Positions 9,193 to 17,396 of a stretch of 64,000 nt of DNA are shown here, piece by piece. How positions within the stretch are numbered: position 1 is the first letter of the stretch; each line of letters starts with the position of its first letter. The notes below the pieces were generated by a model that saw only the letters and a program-made list of their open reading frames with translations, was not told the origin of the DNA and did not search any database. The DNA comes from Paenibacillus sp. oral taxon 786 str. D14 (GTDB lineage: Bacteria > Bacillota > Bacilli > Paenibacillales > Paenibacillaceae), in assembly GCF_000159955.1 (NCBI RefSeq), contig NZ_GG695983.1, positions 27,754 to 91,753 on the forward strand, in the 5' to 3' direction. The position numbers and the translations under genes were made by a program.

Positions 9193-9219
9193 GAAGGAAT
9201 TTACTTTTGCATGTCGAAT
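9193..9219 (+). promoter_or_regulatory. Sigma-H promoter of spo0A with overlapping 0A box
   Basis: AGGAATT (9195-9201) and GTCGAAT (9213-9219), 11 bases apart, match the sigma-H consensus RnAGGAwww-N11/12-RnnGAAT. The -10 element overlaps an exact TGTCGAA box at 9212-9218, and another box (9186-9192) touches the -35. This is the architecture of the B. subtilis sporulation promoter of spo0A. Confidence 0.85.
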
Positions 9220-9285
9220 CCTTATTCTGGTAAGAAGAGAAGCAATGAATAAACCTATCCAATTACCTGAAGGAGGAAGTAGGCA

Positions 9286-10089
9286 GTGCAGAAAATCGAA
9301 GTGTTGTTGGCAGATGATAATCGTGAATTTACGAATTTGCTCGCGGAATACATTTCGGAGCAAGACGATATGGTCGTCTCAGGAATCGCCTATAACGGGG
9401 AAGAAGTACTGGAGATGATTGATCAAGCAGCAAGAGTTCCCGATGTGTTGATCCTGGACATTATTATGCCCCATCTGGACGGACTCGGTGTGCTTGAGCG
9501 CATTCGCGACCTCAACCTGACCCCTCAGCCTAAAATCATCATGCTGACCGCCTTTGGTCAAGAGAACATCACGCAGCGTGCCGTTCAGCTTGGAGCTTCT
9601 TACTACATCTTGAAACCCTTTGACATGGAAGTGTTGGCGAACCGCATCCGTCAGCTCGTGGGTGTCCAAACCTTAAGCAACAGTGCACCTTCTACTTCGT
9701 TTGCCAAATCGAATGTGGTGCCTCTGGGCAAAGGGAAGAACCTCGATGCGAACATCACATCGATCATACATGAAATCGGAGTTCCGGCGCATATTAAAGG
9801 ATATCAATATCTGCGCGAAGCGATCACGATGGTGTACAACAACATCGAAATCTTAGGCGCCATTACGAAAACACTGTATCCGGCGATCGCGGAGAAATTC
9901 AAAACGACGCCATCCCGAGTAGAGCGTGCGATTCGTCATGCGATTGAAGTCGCTTGGACCCGAGGCAACATCGATTCCATCAGCCATCTTTTTGGTTATA
10001 CGATCAATATCTCCAAATCCAAACCGACCAATAGTGAGTTCATCGCAATGGTAGCGGATAAACTGCGGATCGAGCATAAGGTGTCTTGA
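9286..10089 (+). CDS. spo0A: Sporulation master regulator Spo0A
   Basis: Response regulator that commits the cell to sporulation once phosphorylated through the phosphorelay. The 267-residue protein has a receiver domain (1-125) with acidic pocket DD near residue 10, phospho-acceptor Asp58 in [11 protein letters not shown], and the conserved Lys in YILKPFD. After a linker comes the Spo0A effector domain (about 145-267) with the recognition-helix segment [17 protein letters not shown] and the conserved [12 protein letters not shown] end. The start is GTG 9286 behind AAGGAGGAAGT. Control by sigma-H and Spo0A itself is visible upstream. Confidence 0.98.
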   Translation: MQKIEVLLADDNREFTNLLAEYISEQDDMVVSGIAYNGEEVLEMIDQAARVPDVLILDIIMPHLDGLGVLERIRDLNLTPQPKIIMLTAFGQENITQRAVQLGASYYILKPFDMEVLANRIRQLVGVQTLSNSAPSTSFAKSNVVPLGKGKNLDANITSIIHEIGVPAHIKGYQYLREAITMVYNNIEILGAITKTLYPAIAEKFKTTPSRVERAIRHAIEVAWTRGNIDSISHLFGYTINISKSKPTNSEFIAMVADKLRIEHKVS

Positions 10090-10175
10090 AAGTCTGAGGA
10101 CACGAATGGTGATAACGACGGGAGAAATTAAGCCGTTGGTCGTTCACTTATGCAGTGATCCAGAAGGGTTAAATG

Positions 10176-10222
10176 AAGGGCGGTCCCTCTCGGTGTATGC
10201 CGGGATGCGGCCGTTTTTTATT
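10176..10222 (+). terminator. Probable terminator after spo0A
   Basis: GGCGGTCCCTCTCGG can fold imperfectly with CCGGGATGCGGCC across a short loop, followed by TTTTTTATTTT. The stem contains mismatches, so this is less certain than others in the window. Confidence 0.55.
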
Positions 10223-10251
10223 TTGCCTGAGATGGTATCCGCACTTGCTGA

Positions 10252-10304
10252 TTGACAATAAAGTCCCTTTAGGATTATCCTATATATGATCATATGTTCA
10301 TATA
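10252..10304 (+). promoter_or_regulatory. Promoter and ArsR-type operator of the metal-efflux operon
   Basis: TTGACA (10252-10257) and TATCCT (10276-10281), 18 bases apart, form a sigma-A promoter. Directly after it lies the inverted repeat TATATGA (10283-10289) / TCATATA (10298-10304) with an 8-base spacer. This 22-base imperfect palindrome is of the type bound by zinc-sensing SmtB/CzrA repressors (TATATGAnn...TTCATATA). A repressor here would block transcription start of its own gene. Confidence 0.75.
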
Positions 10305-10330
10305 CTGTTATTCGAGAGGGGAACGACCAG

Positions 10331-10639
10331 GTGGAAAAAAAGTTACACATCGATCTGAGCCCGGATACACTGGAGAAGGTTTCTACGATTTTTAAAGCAT
10401 TGTCCGATCCGACCCGAATCAAACTTCTTCATTTGCTGTCGGAAGAAGAATGTTCCGTGACGCATATGTCGGAAGTGTTGAATTTATCGCAGTCGGCGGT
10501 TTCCCACCAACTGAGTCTGCTGCGAAATTTGCGGCTGGTGAAGTTCCGTCGGGAGGCCAATACGGTGTACTACAGCTGTGACGACGAGCATGTGATTTCG
10601 CTCTTGAAACAGGCGATTCAACACGCTTGTTGCGAATAG
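10331..10639 (+). CDS. ArsR/SmtB family metal-sensing repressor, CzrA-like
   Basis: 102-residue winged-helix repressor, probably sensing Zn(II) or a similar ion and controlling the exporter gene that follows 11 bases later. It has the family core FKALSDPTRIKLLHLL (residues 21-36) and the recognition helix LSQSAVSHQLSLLRN (52-66). The metal site of CzrA in the last helix is Asp-x-His and His-x2-His. Here Asp85 and His87 and His98 are present, but the fourth position is Cys101, next to Cys100. GTG 10331 is chosen for its GAGAGGGGAAC ribosome site; an upstream ATG would lie inside the operator. It likely represses itself through the palindrome upstream. Confidence 0.88.
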   Translation: MEKKLHIDLSPDTLEKVSTIFKALSDPTRIKLLHLLSEEECSVTHMSEVLNLSQSAVSHQLSLLRNLRLVKFRREANTVYYSCDDEHVISLLKQAIQHACCE

Positions 10640-10650
10640 GAGGGAGATCC

Positions 10651-11598
10651 ATGGGACATCATCACGCTCACCATCACCACGATCATGACCATAGCCATGC
10701 CGGCCATTTCCACGATCATCATGCGGCACGTTCGGGGAATAAGAAGGGGCTGTGGATCGCTCTACTCATTACGGCTTCGATCGCCGTTCTTGAATTTTGC
10801 GGCGGTTTGATTACAGACAGCCTCGCTTTATTGTCCGATTCCGGTCATATGCTAAGTGACGCCAGCTCGCTGCTGCTCAGCCTGATTGCCTTTTGGTTTG
10901 CCGCTCGCCCCGCCTCAAAGCGGAATACGTACGGGTACCACCGTATGGAGATCCTGGCCGCGTTGCTCAATGGGGCAGCCTTGTTCGTGATCGCCGGGTT
11001 TATCTTTTGGGAAGCCTACGGGCGTTTGCTTGATCCGCCGACCGTGTCCAGTAATACGATGATCGTGATTGCGGTGATCGGTTTGTTTGCGAATTTAGCA
11101 AGCGCGGCGGTATTGCTGAAGAAAGGCGACGTCAAAGGCAACTTAAACCTGAAAAGCGCCTACCTGCATGTGCTTGGAGACGCTTTGGGGTCGATTGGCG
11201 CTATTTTCGCGGGGATATTGATGTCGTTGTTTGGTTGGTATATTTTCGACCCGATCATCAGTGTTCTCGTCGCTCTGTTGATCCTGCGCGGAGCCTGGGG
11301 CGTCATCACCCAATCGGTGCACATTTTGATGGAGGGCTCGCCGGCGTCGATCGATCAAAGTCAGGTGAAGCAGTGTCTCGAAGGGATTTCGGGGGTTGTT
11401 GAAGTCCATGATTTGCATATTTGGACCATTACTTCGGGGATGGATGCGTTAAGCTGTCATTTGACGATTGAGGATGGCAGCCAGAGCCAAATCGTGTTGC
11501 AGGAAGCGATTACCGCTTTGGAGAAGACGTTCCACATCGGCCACACCACCATTCAGGTGGAAACCTCGCACATCCGGCACCGGGAGCTTATGGTATAA
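10651..11598 (+). CDS. czcD: Cation diffusion facilitator, CzcD-type zinc exporter
   Basis: Membrane antiporter exporting Zn(II) (and possibly Cd or Co) for protons. The 315-residue protein begins with a His-rich tail (13 His in the first 24 residues or so) that probably collects metal. Six membrane segments follow and then a cytoplasmic metal-binding domain. The transport-site motifs of CDF proteins are visible: TDSLALLSDSGHMLSDASS in segment II and HVLGDALGSIGAI in segment V, each with an HxxxD or SDxxHMxxD arrangement. ATG 10651 lies behind AGGAGGGAGATCC. Pairing with a CzrA-like repressor is typical of this exporter. Confidence 0.93.
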   Translation: MGHHHAHHHHDHDHSHAGHFHDHHAARSGNKKGLWIALLITASIAVLEFCGGLITDSLALLSDSGHMLSDASSLLLSLIAFWFAARPASKRNTYGYHRMEILAALLNGAALFVIAGFIFWEAYGRLLDPPTVSSNTMIVIAVIGLFANLASAAVLLKKGDVKGNLNLKSAYLHVLGDALGSIGAIFAGILMSLFGWYIFDPIISVLVALLILRGAWGVITQSVHILMEGSPASIDQSQVKQCLEGISGVVEVHDLHIWTITSGMDALSCHLTIEDGSQSQIVLQEAITALEKTFHIGHTTIQVETSHIRHRELMV

Positions 11599-11626
11599 TT
11601 CCATCAGAAGAAAGGATGAGCGTCAT

Positions 11627-11836
11627 ATGACTAACGATCTTGAGCCGGCGGCTTACCGGGAATTGCTGGAGGGCACGGATTTGGAAGAAGATAAACGGCA
11701 GGCCCTTCTGGAGCTAATTCAACGTTATGAACAACTTCGTGCAGAAAACGTCAGATTACGCAAGGCATTGCTTCGCGCGAATTCCCAGCAAAGCTCGCGG
11801 ATGTCGACCAAACTGAAGGAAGCGTTATACGAATAA
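11627..11836 (+). CDS. Small unknown coiled-coil protein
   Basis: I do not recognise this 69-residue protein. It is charged and Leu-rich with a helical heptad pattern (QALLELIQRYEQLRAENVRLRKALLRAN, roughly residues 22-49), which suggests a short coiled coil. There is no membrane segment. ATG 11627 lies behind AAAGGATGAGCG. It follows the zinc exporter by 28 bases and precedes a strong terminator, so it may be read together with the exporter. A TATAATT at 11595 overlapping the exporter stop could also serve it. Confidence 0.65.
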   Translation: MTNDLEPAAYRELLEGTDLEEDKRQALLELIQRYEQLRAENVRLRKALLRANSQQSSRMSTKLKEALYE

Positions 11837-11839
11837 GCT

Positions 11840-11881
11840 AAAAAACCTCTTTACGCCGAGACAAGGCGAAAGAGGTTTTTT
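11840..11881. terminator. Bidirectional terminator
   Basis: AAAAAACCTCTTT...AAAGAGGTTTTTT with an inner GCC/GGC pair forms a long stem flanked by A-run and T-run. It lies between convergent genes and can work in both directions. Confidence 0.9.
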
Positions 11882-11897
11882 CATAAGAACCTTGAGG

Positions 11898-12224
11898 TTA
11901 GTCATGCTGTACCACGGCGGGTTCTGGTTCTTTAACGGCGGCTTTGGCGGCATCGTCCTTTTTGCGAAATCTTGGCCCTACGTAATTCCGCTTGCGGTCC
12001 CGGAAGAAGATCCACCCGCCCAAAAATCCGGCGCCGGCTGCAAACAAAACAACGCCTAGCCCGAAGTTTAACCAATCAAACGTGACGCGAGTTAACGAAT
12101 CGTCGCCGTGTGCTGACATATAATCAAATAAGGTGTCTTTGATTTTTATAAATCCGATCATCGCTGCAATGCCGGGGATCACCAGCAAAATAATCGCGAT
12201 AAACCGGGACAGCTTGAGCTTCAT
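11898..12224 (-). CDS. DUF2627 membrane protein (YqzF-like)
   Basis: 108-residue membrane protein of the DUF2627 family with no known function. Two membrane segments are visible (about residues 8-26 and 52-72), with the family end GGWIFFRDRKRN followed by a charged cytoplasmic tail (KKDDAAKAAVKEPEP). The start ATG at 12224 has AAAGGAAG upstream. In Bacillus this family is likewise found next to the branched-chain dehydrogenase operon. It is divergent from the lpd gene. Confidence 0.8.
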   Translation of the reverse strand: MKLKLSRFIAIILLVIPGIAAMIGFIKIKDTLFDYMSAHGDDSLTRVTFDWLNFGLGVVLFAAGAGFLGGWIFFRDRKRNYVGPRFRKKDDAAKAAVKEPEPAVVQHD

Positions 12225-12386
12225 GAGCTAGATCTTCCTTTCCCTCTCGAAATGGCTATGTATTGTTAAAAATATCATACCTTTTTCCTGAGGGGATGTC
12301 TATTTACGGCTTTGATTTGTAATAACGGAAAAACAAGGTAAAATAGGGGAAAGTGACTGAATTGATAGAATGGGTGGAGATCGATT

Positions 12387-13808
12387 ATGGCAATTACTTG
12401 TGATGTAGCAGTGTTGGGCGGAGGGACTGGCGGATATATCGCAGCCATTCGCGCCGCGCAACTGGGGAAAGACGTTGTAATTATTGAGCGGGACAAGTTG
12501 GGAGGGACCTGTCTGCATCGAGGTTGTATCCCAAGCAAAGCGCTGCTGCGCAGTGCGGAGCTCTACGCGCAAATGAAGGATAGCGCAAGCTACGGCATCG
12601 AGACTAACGGCGTGACGCTGGTATTCCCGAAAGTGCAGGAAAGAAAGCAAAGCATCGTGGATCAACTGCATAAAGGGGTCCTATATTTGATGCGTAAACA
12701 TAAAATCCGTGTCATCCAAGGGAATGGGCGGGTGATTGGGCCGTCGATTTTCTCTCCAAAAAGCGGAGCTGTTGCGGTGGAACTTCCGGATGGTGAAATG
12801 GAGACGGTCGTGCCAACCAACTTGATCATCGCCACAGGATCTCGACCACGGATGCTGCCGGGGCTTGAGCCGGACGGGAATTATATTCTTAGCAGCGATG
12901 AAGCGCTGCAGCTATCCGAGCTTCCCGGCTCGATGCTGATTGTGGGAGGCGGCGTCATCGGGGTTGAATGGGCGTCGCTACTAAACGATTTTGGCGTGCA
13001 GGTGACCGTGGTGGAAGCAGCGGATCAGCTGCTGCCGGCGGAAGACGAGGACGTTGCCCGCGAATTGCAGAAACAGCTGCAACGCCGCGGCATTCAAGTG
13101 ATCACTGGGGTTTCGGTCGATCCCGGTTCCTTAGAAATCGGCAATAACCGGGTACAAATATCTGCGAAGCGAGGGGACGAATCGATCCGCCTCGAAGCAG
13201 ACAAGCTGCTGGTATCGATCGGACGCCAGGCCAACGTGGAGAATATAGGACTCGAAAATACCGACATCGGGTTAGAACGCGGCTTCATTCGGGTAAATGA
13301 ATTTATGCAAACCACGGAACCGCATATTTACGCCATTGGCGACTGCATCGGCGGTCTTCAACTGGCGCATGCTGCCAGCCATGAGGGGTTAACTGCCGTC
13401 CATCATTTAGCCGGGGAGGCTTCGCACGGTTATCAAGAAAGCCATATTCCGCGCTGTGTGTACACCCGCCCCGAAGTTGCTTCGGTTGGAATCACCGCCA
13501 AAGAAGCGAAGGCCAAAGGGCTGGAGGTTAAAATCGGCAAGGTTCCGTTCTCAGCGATCGGGAAGGCGCTGGTGCATGGCGAAACCGAAGGATTTGTGAA
13601 GATGGTGGCCGATGCCCGCACCAATGATATTCTCGGCGTGCAGATGATCGGGCCGCATGTGACGGAGCTGATCAGCCAAGCGGTACTGGCCCAGGTGCTG
13701 GATGCGACGCCTTGGGAAGTTGGACAAGTGACCTTCGCTCATCCGACGCTGGCGGAAATTATCGGGGAAGCGGCACTGGCCGTGGACGGGAACTCCTTAA
13801 ACGCTTGA
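12387..13808 (+). CDS. lpdV: Dihydrolipoyl dehydrogenase (E3) of the branched-chain complex
   Basis: FAD enzyme that reoxidises the lipoyl groups of the E2 component using NAD+. The 473-residue protein has the N-terminal FAD-binding GGGTGGY (residues 11-17), the redox-active disulphide GGTCLHRGCIPSKALL (near 42-56), an NAD-binding GGGVIGVEWASLL (near 188) and the dimerisation end with FAHPTLAEIIGEA (catalytic His). ATG 12387 lies behind GGGTGGAGATCG. It opens the operon with E1 alpha, E1 beta and E2. Confidence 0.95.
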   Translation: MAITCDVAVLGGGTGGYIAAIRAAQLGKDVVIIERDKLGGTCLHRGCIPSKALLRSAELYAQMKDSASYGIETNGVTLVFPKVQERKQSIVDQLHKGVLYLMRKHKIRVIQGNGRVIGPSIFSPKSGAVAVELPDGEMETVVPTNLIIATGSRPRMLPGLEPDGNYILSSDEALQLSELPGSMLIVGGGVIGVEWASLLNDFGVQVTVVEAADQLLPAEDEDVARELQKQLQRRGIQVITGVSVDPGSLEIGNNRVQISAKRGDESIRLEADKLLVSIGRQANVENIGLENTDIGLERGFIRVNEFMQTTEPHIYAIGDCIGGLQLAHAASHEGLTAVHHLAGEASHGYQESHIPRCVYTRPEVASVGITAKEAKAKGLEVKIGKVPFSAIGKALVHGETEGFVKMVADARTNDILGVQMIGPHVTELISQAVLAQVLDATPWEVGQVTFAHPTLAEIIGEAALAVDGNSLNA

Positions 13809-13935
13809 GGCAACGGGCGAAAAGATGAATGTTTTCTTTTTCACTGTAAAACGATTATAATAAACTTATTCCAAGTCTTAGTACCTGGTGTTAATATTAA
13901 GCTATGTAATGCCCCAATCAAAGGAGGTAACTCCC

Positions 13936-14961
13936 ATGAATGCCAAAAGTGTAGTTCAAACCGAGCCAAAACATAAGCAACTCGGACTAACGGATGCAGA
14001 AGTCATTGAGATGTACAGATATATGGTGACCGCACGCAAATTCGACGAGCGCAACCTGTTGCTGCAGCGGGCCGGGAAAATCAATTTCCACGTTTCTGGG
14101 ATCGGTCAGGAGACCACGCAGGTTGCTGCGGCCTTTGCGCTGGATCGCGAGCGCGACTATTTCCTGCCTTACTACCGGGACTACGGCTTTGTGCTGGCCG
14201 TTGGCATGTCGCTGACAGAATTGATGCTTTCGACATTTGCCAAAGCGGGTGACCCGAACAGCGGCGGCCGTCAGATGCCGGGACATTTCGGCAGCAAACG
14301 GCTGCGTATCGTGACCGGTTCCAGTCCGGTAACCACTCAAGTTCCCCATGCCGTCGGCGTCGCCTTGGCGGCGAAAATGCAAAAGAAGGACATCGTTTCT
14401 TACGTCACGTTTGGCGAAGGCTCCAGCAATCAGGGCGATTTTCACGAAGGTTTAAACTTTGCTGGGGTTCAGAAGCTGCCGGTTATCTTCCTGTGCGAAA
14501 ATAACCAATATGCCATTTCCGTACCGGTGAAGAAGCAGTTAGGCGGCCGCGTGGTGGATCGGGCTCAAGGCTATGGATTCCCGGGGGTTCGCGTAGATGG
14601 CAACGATGCGCTGGAGGTATACCGAGTTGTGAAGGAAGCGCGGGAACGCGCAGTTCGCGGCGAAGGGCCAACGCTGATCGAAGCGATGATGTACCGCCTG
14701 TCTCCGCACTCGACGTCGGACAATGATCTGGCGTACCGGACGAAGGAAGAAGTGGAAGAGAATTGGAAAAAAGACGGTATCCCCAAAATGAAGTCGTACC
14801 TGATCGAAACCGGCATATGGAGCGAGGAGCAGGACGAAGCGCTGTTGCGGGATATCCAACAACAGCTGAAGGAAGCGGTGGAAGCGGCTGACAACGCGCC
14901 GTTCCCGCGGCCGGAAGACACGCTGCTGCATGTATATGCCAGCGAAGGGGAGGAGCAATAA
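13936..14961 (+). CDS. bkdAA: 2-oxoisovalerate dehydrogenase E1 alpha subunit
   Basis: Thiamine-dependent decarboxylase subunit that acts on the 2-oxo acids from valine, leucine and isoleucine. It yields branched acyl-CoA primers for fatty acids. The 341-residue protein has the family segments HVSGIGQETTQVAAAFAL, YYRDYGFVLAVGMS, and the thiamine-diphosphate motif FGEGSSNQGDFHEGLNFA followed by CENNQYAISVP. The phosphorylation-loop region YRLSPHSTSDND is conserved. ATG 13936 has AAAGGAGGTAACTCCC directly upstream; an in-frame GTG at 13888 is less likely. A TATAAT at 13856-13861 before it may give an internal promoter. Confidence 0.93.
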   Translation: MNAKSVVQTEPKHKQLGLTDAEVIEMYRYMVTARKFDERNLLLQRAGKINFHVSGIGQETTQVAAAFALDRERDYFLPYYRDYGFVLAVGMSLTELMLSTFAKAGDPNSGGRQMPGHFGSKRLRIVTGSSPVTTQVPHAVGVALAAKMQKKDIVSYVTFGEGSSNQGDFHEGLNFAGVQKLPVIFLCENNQYAISVPVKKQLGGRVVDRAQGYGFPGVRVDGNDALEVYRVVKEARERAVRGEGPTLIEAMMYRLSPHSTSDNDLAYRTKEEVEENWKKDGIPKMKSYLIETGIWSEEQDEALLRDIQQQLKEAVEAADNAPFPRPEDTLLHVYASEGEEQ

Positions 14962-14963
14962 TC

Positions 14964-15950
14964 ATGCCGGTGATGGAGTATATCGACGCGATTCGTCTGG
15001 CCATGAAGGAAGAAATGGAGCGGGACGAAAGCGTGTTTGTTCTGGGGGAAGACGTCGGCGTCAAGGGCGGCGTGTTCACGACAACGAAAGGGCTGCAGGA
15101 GCAGTTCGGTGAAATGCGCGTCATCGATACGCCGCTTGCGGAATCGGCGATCGCCGGCGTTGCGATTGGCGCAGCTATGTACGGGATGAAGCCGATCGCA
15201 GAAATGCAGTATTCGGACTTTATGCTGCCTGCAACGAACCAGATTATCAACGAAGCGGCGAAAATCCGCTATCGTTCCAACAACGACTGGAACTGCCCGG
15301 TTGTAGTCCGCGCTCCAATCGGCGGCGGGATCTTTGGGGGACTTTACCATTCCCAATGTCCGGAATCGATATTCTTTGGAACACCGGGGCTGAAGATCGT
15401 TGCGCCTTATTCGGCTTATGACGCCAAGGGCTTGTTGAAAGCAGCGATTCGCGACCCTGATCCGGTGTTGTTCTTTGAGAACAAGAAATGCTACAAGCTG
15501 ATCAAGGAAGACGTGCCGGAGGACGATTATATCGTCCCTATCGGCAAAGCGAAGGTGCTGCGGGAAGGCGGTGACATTACAGTCATCGGCTACAGCTTGC
15601 CGCTGCATTTTGCCATGCAGGCTGCGGAAGAGCTGGCGGCAGAGAAAGGGATCAGCTCCCACATTCTTGATTTGCGCACGCTGCAGCCTCTGGACCGCGA
15701 AGCCATTATTGAAGCGGCCCGCAAGACGGGCAAGGTTCTGATTATCCATGAGGATAATAAAACCGGCGGTATTGGTGCAGAAGTTTCGGCTATTATTTCT
15801 GAAGAGTGCCTGTTCGAGTTGGATGCTCCTATTGCAAGACTGTGCGGACCGGACGTTCCGGCGATGCCGATTAGCCCTCCGATGGAGAAGTTCTTTATGC
15901 TTAGCAAAGATAAAGTCAAAGAAGCGATGCTTCAATTGGCGCTTTATTGA
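14964..15950 (+). CDS. bkdAB: 2-oxoisovalerate dehydrogenase E1 beta subunit
   Basis: Partner of the E1 alpha subunit, forming the alpha2-beta2 decarboxylase. The 328-residue protein shows VFVLGEDVGVKGGVF near residue 25, DTPLAESAIAGVAIGAAMYG near 55, and the transketolase C-terminal domain with DLRTLQPLDREAIIEA. The start ATG 14964 is 2 bases after the E1 alpha stop, behind GGGGAGGAG. The operon setting and the branched-chain-type N terminus favour a branched-chain over a pyruvate dehydrogenase. Confidence 0.93.
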   Translation: MPVMEYIDAIRLAMKEEMERDESVFVLGEDVGVKGGVFTTTKGLQEQFGEMRVIDTPLAESAIAGVAIGAAMYGMKPIAEMQYSDFMLPATNQIINEAAKIRYRSNNDWNCPVVVRAPIGGGIFGGLYHSQCPESIFFGTPGLKIVAPYSAYDAKGLLKAAIRDPDPVLFFENKKCYKLIKEDVPEDDYIVPIGKAKVLREGGDITVIGYSLPLHFAMQAAEELAAEKGISSHILDLRTLQPLDREAIIEAARKTGKVLIIHEDNKTGGIGAEVSAIISEECLFELDAPIARLCGPDVPAMPISPPMEKFFMLSKDKVKEAMLQLALY

Positions 15951-15968
15951 TTGGGAGTGAGGATACTA

Positions 15969-17366
15969 ATGTCATCCAATAAAACATTGATAGACGTGCA
16001 ATTACCCCAGCTCGCCGAATCGCTCGTCTCGGCTACGATCGGGAAATGGCTGAAGAAGCCGGGGGATCCAGTCGAGCAATACGAGCCGATTCTTGAGGTC
16101 ATTACGGACAAAGTAAATGCGGAAATCCCTTCGACGGTCGAAGGTGTGATGGGCGAGCTGCTGGCGGAGGAAGGGCAAGAGGTTCAGGTTGGCGCGGTGA
16201 TCTGCCGGATCGAGACGGCGAATGCGACTGATACGCCAGCAGGCGACCCAGCGGTAAACGAAGCTGCCCGTCCGGCTGCCGGTGCGGCAAGCGCGGGGGA
16301 ACAGTCCGATCACTCGCAGCGCCACCGGTATTCTCCGGCCGTGCAGACGCTGGCCGCTCAACACGGAATTGATCTACGGCAAATTACGGGTACAGGGCTT
16401 GGCGGACGGATTACGCGGAAGGATGTGCTGGCTTACATCGAGCAAGGCGGTCGCGGGGGTGTTGCCACACCCGCAGCACCGGCAACGACGCCAGCAGCAG
16501 CACCGTCCGTGCCATCGCAGACAGCGCAAGCAGCGCCTTCGGCTGCGCCGGCGCCGCAACGCGTCATCCCGGCCGTAATCAACGATGCTCCGGGACCGGT
16601 ACGCCATTCCGGCTTGCACTTGACGGAGAACCCGCCGATCCCAACCATCGAAGTGGAAGGGGGCGACCGTTCCGAGTATTTTATCGACGTAACCCCGATC
16701 CGCAACACGATCGCAACCCGGATGCGCCAAAGCGTATCGGAAATTCCGCATGGCTGGATGATGATCGAGGTCGACGTGACCAACCTGGTGCAGCTGCGCA
16801 ACAAGATCAAGCAGGAATTTATGCAGAAGGAAGGCGTCAACCTGACGTACCTGGCTTTCCTGCTGAAGGCGGTTGTGGGAGCGATCAAGGATTATCCGAT
16901 CATGAACTCGGTGTGGGCGGTGGACAAGATCATCGTCAAACGCGATATCAACATCTCCTTGGCGGTTGGAACCGAGGATTCGGTGCTGACGCCGGTCATC
17001 AAGAAGGCCGATCAGAAAAATATCGCCGGCCTGGCGCGGGAAATCGAGGAGCTGGCAACGAAGGTCCGCTCCGGCAAGCTGAAGCTGGATGATATGCAGG
17101 GCGGGACGTTTACGGTGAATAATACCGGTTCCTTTGGTTCGATTTTGACGCAGCCGATTATCAATTATCCGCAAGCCGCGATCCTGACGTTTGAATCGAT
17201 CGTGAAGCGGCCGGTTGTGATCAACGATATGATCGCCGTCCGTTCGATGGCCAATCTCTGCTTGTCCTTGGACCACCGGATTTTGGACGGAGTGATTTGC
17301 GGCCGCTTTATGCAGCGGGTGAAGGAAAATATGGAAAGCTACAATTTGGACACGCAGGTGTATTGA
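15969..17366 (+). CDS. bkdB: Dihydrolipoamide acyltransferase E2 of the branched-chain complex
   Basis: Core of the complex; transfers the acyl group from E1 to CoA. The 465-residue protein has one lipoyl domain (about residues 5-80) with the lipoylated Lys in ITDKVNAEIP, a peripheral-subunit-binding domain (about 120-155, RYSPAVQTLAAQHGIDL), a flexible Ala/Pro-rich linker (about 160-200) and a catalytic domain ending in the DHRILDG active-site motif. ATG 15969 is preferred because GGGAGTGAGGA precedes it; an in-frame TTG lies six codons upstream. The linker is unusually Ala/Pro-rich but normal for E2 proteins. Confidence 0.94.
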   Translation: MSSNKTLIDVQLPQLAESLVSATIGKWLKKPGDPVEQYEPILEVITDKVNAEIPSTVEGVMGELLAEEGQEVQVGAVICRIETANATDTPAGDPAVNEAARPAAGAASAGEQSDHSQRHRYSPAVQTLAAQHGIDLRQITGTGLGGRITRKDVLAYIEQGGRGGVATPAAPATTPAAAPSVPSQTAQAAPSAAPAPQRVIPAVINDAPGPVRHSGLHLTENPPIPTIEVEGGDRSEYFIDVTPIRNTIATRMRQSVSEIPHGWMMIEVDVTNLVQLRNKIKQEFMQKEGVNLTYLAFLLKAVVGAIKDYPIMNSVWAVDKIIVKRDINISLAVGTEDSVLTPVIKKADQKNIAGLAREIEELATKVRSGKLKLDDMQGGTFTVNNTGSFGSILTQPIINYPQAAILTFESIVKRPVVINDMIAVRSMANLCLSLDHRILDGVICGRFMQRVKENMESYNLDTQVY

Positions 17367-17396
17367 ACGTAACGAGAGAATCGAGGCGACAATGCG

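Noticed and set aside
10281..10330. Upstream in-frame start of the ArsR-type gene at 10286
   Set aside because: That ATG lies inside the operator and close to the -10 box; GTG 10331 has the ribosome site.
14571..15935. 454-codon open frame on the minus strand
   Set aside because: It lies wholly opposite the E1 beta gene and part of E1 alpha, which have complete family motifs. Its composition is that of a codon-biased shadow, rich in Arg, His, Gln and Leu.
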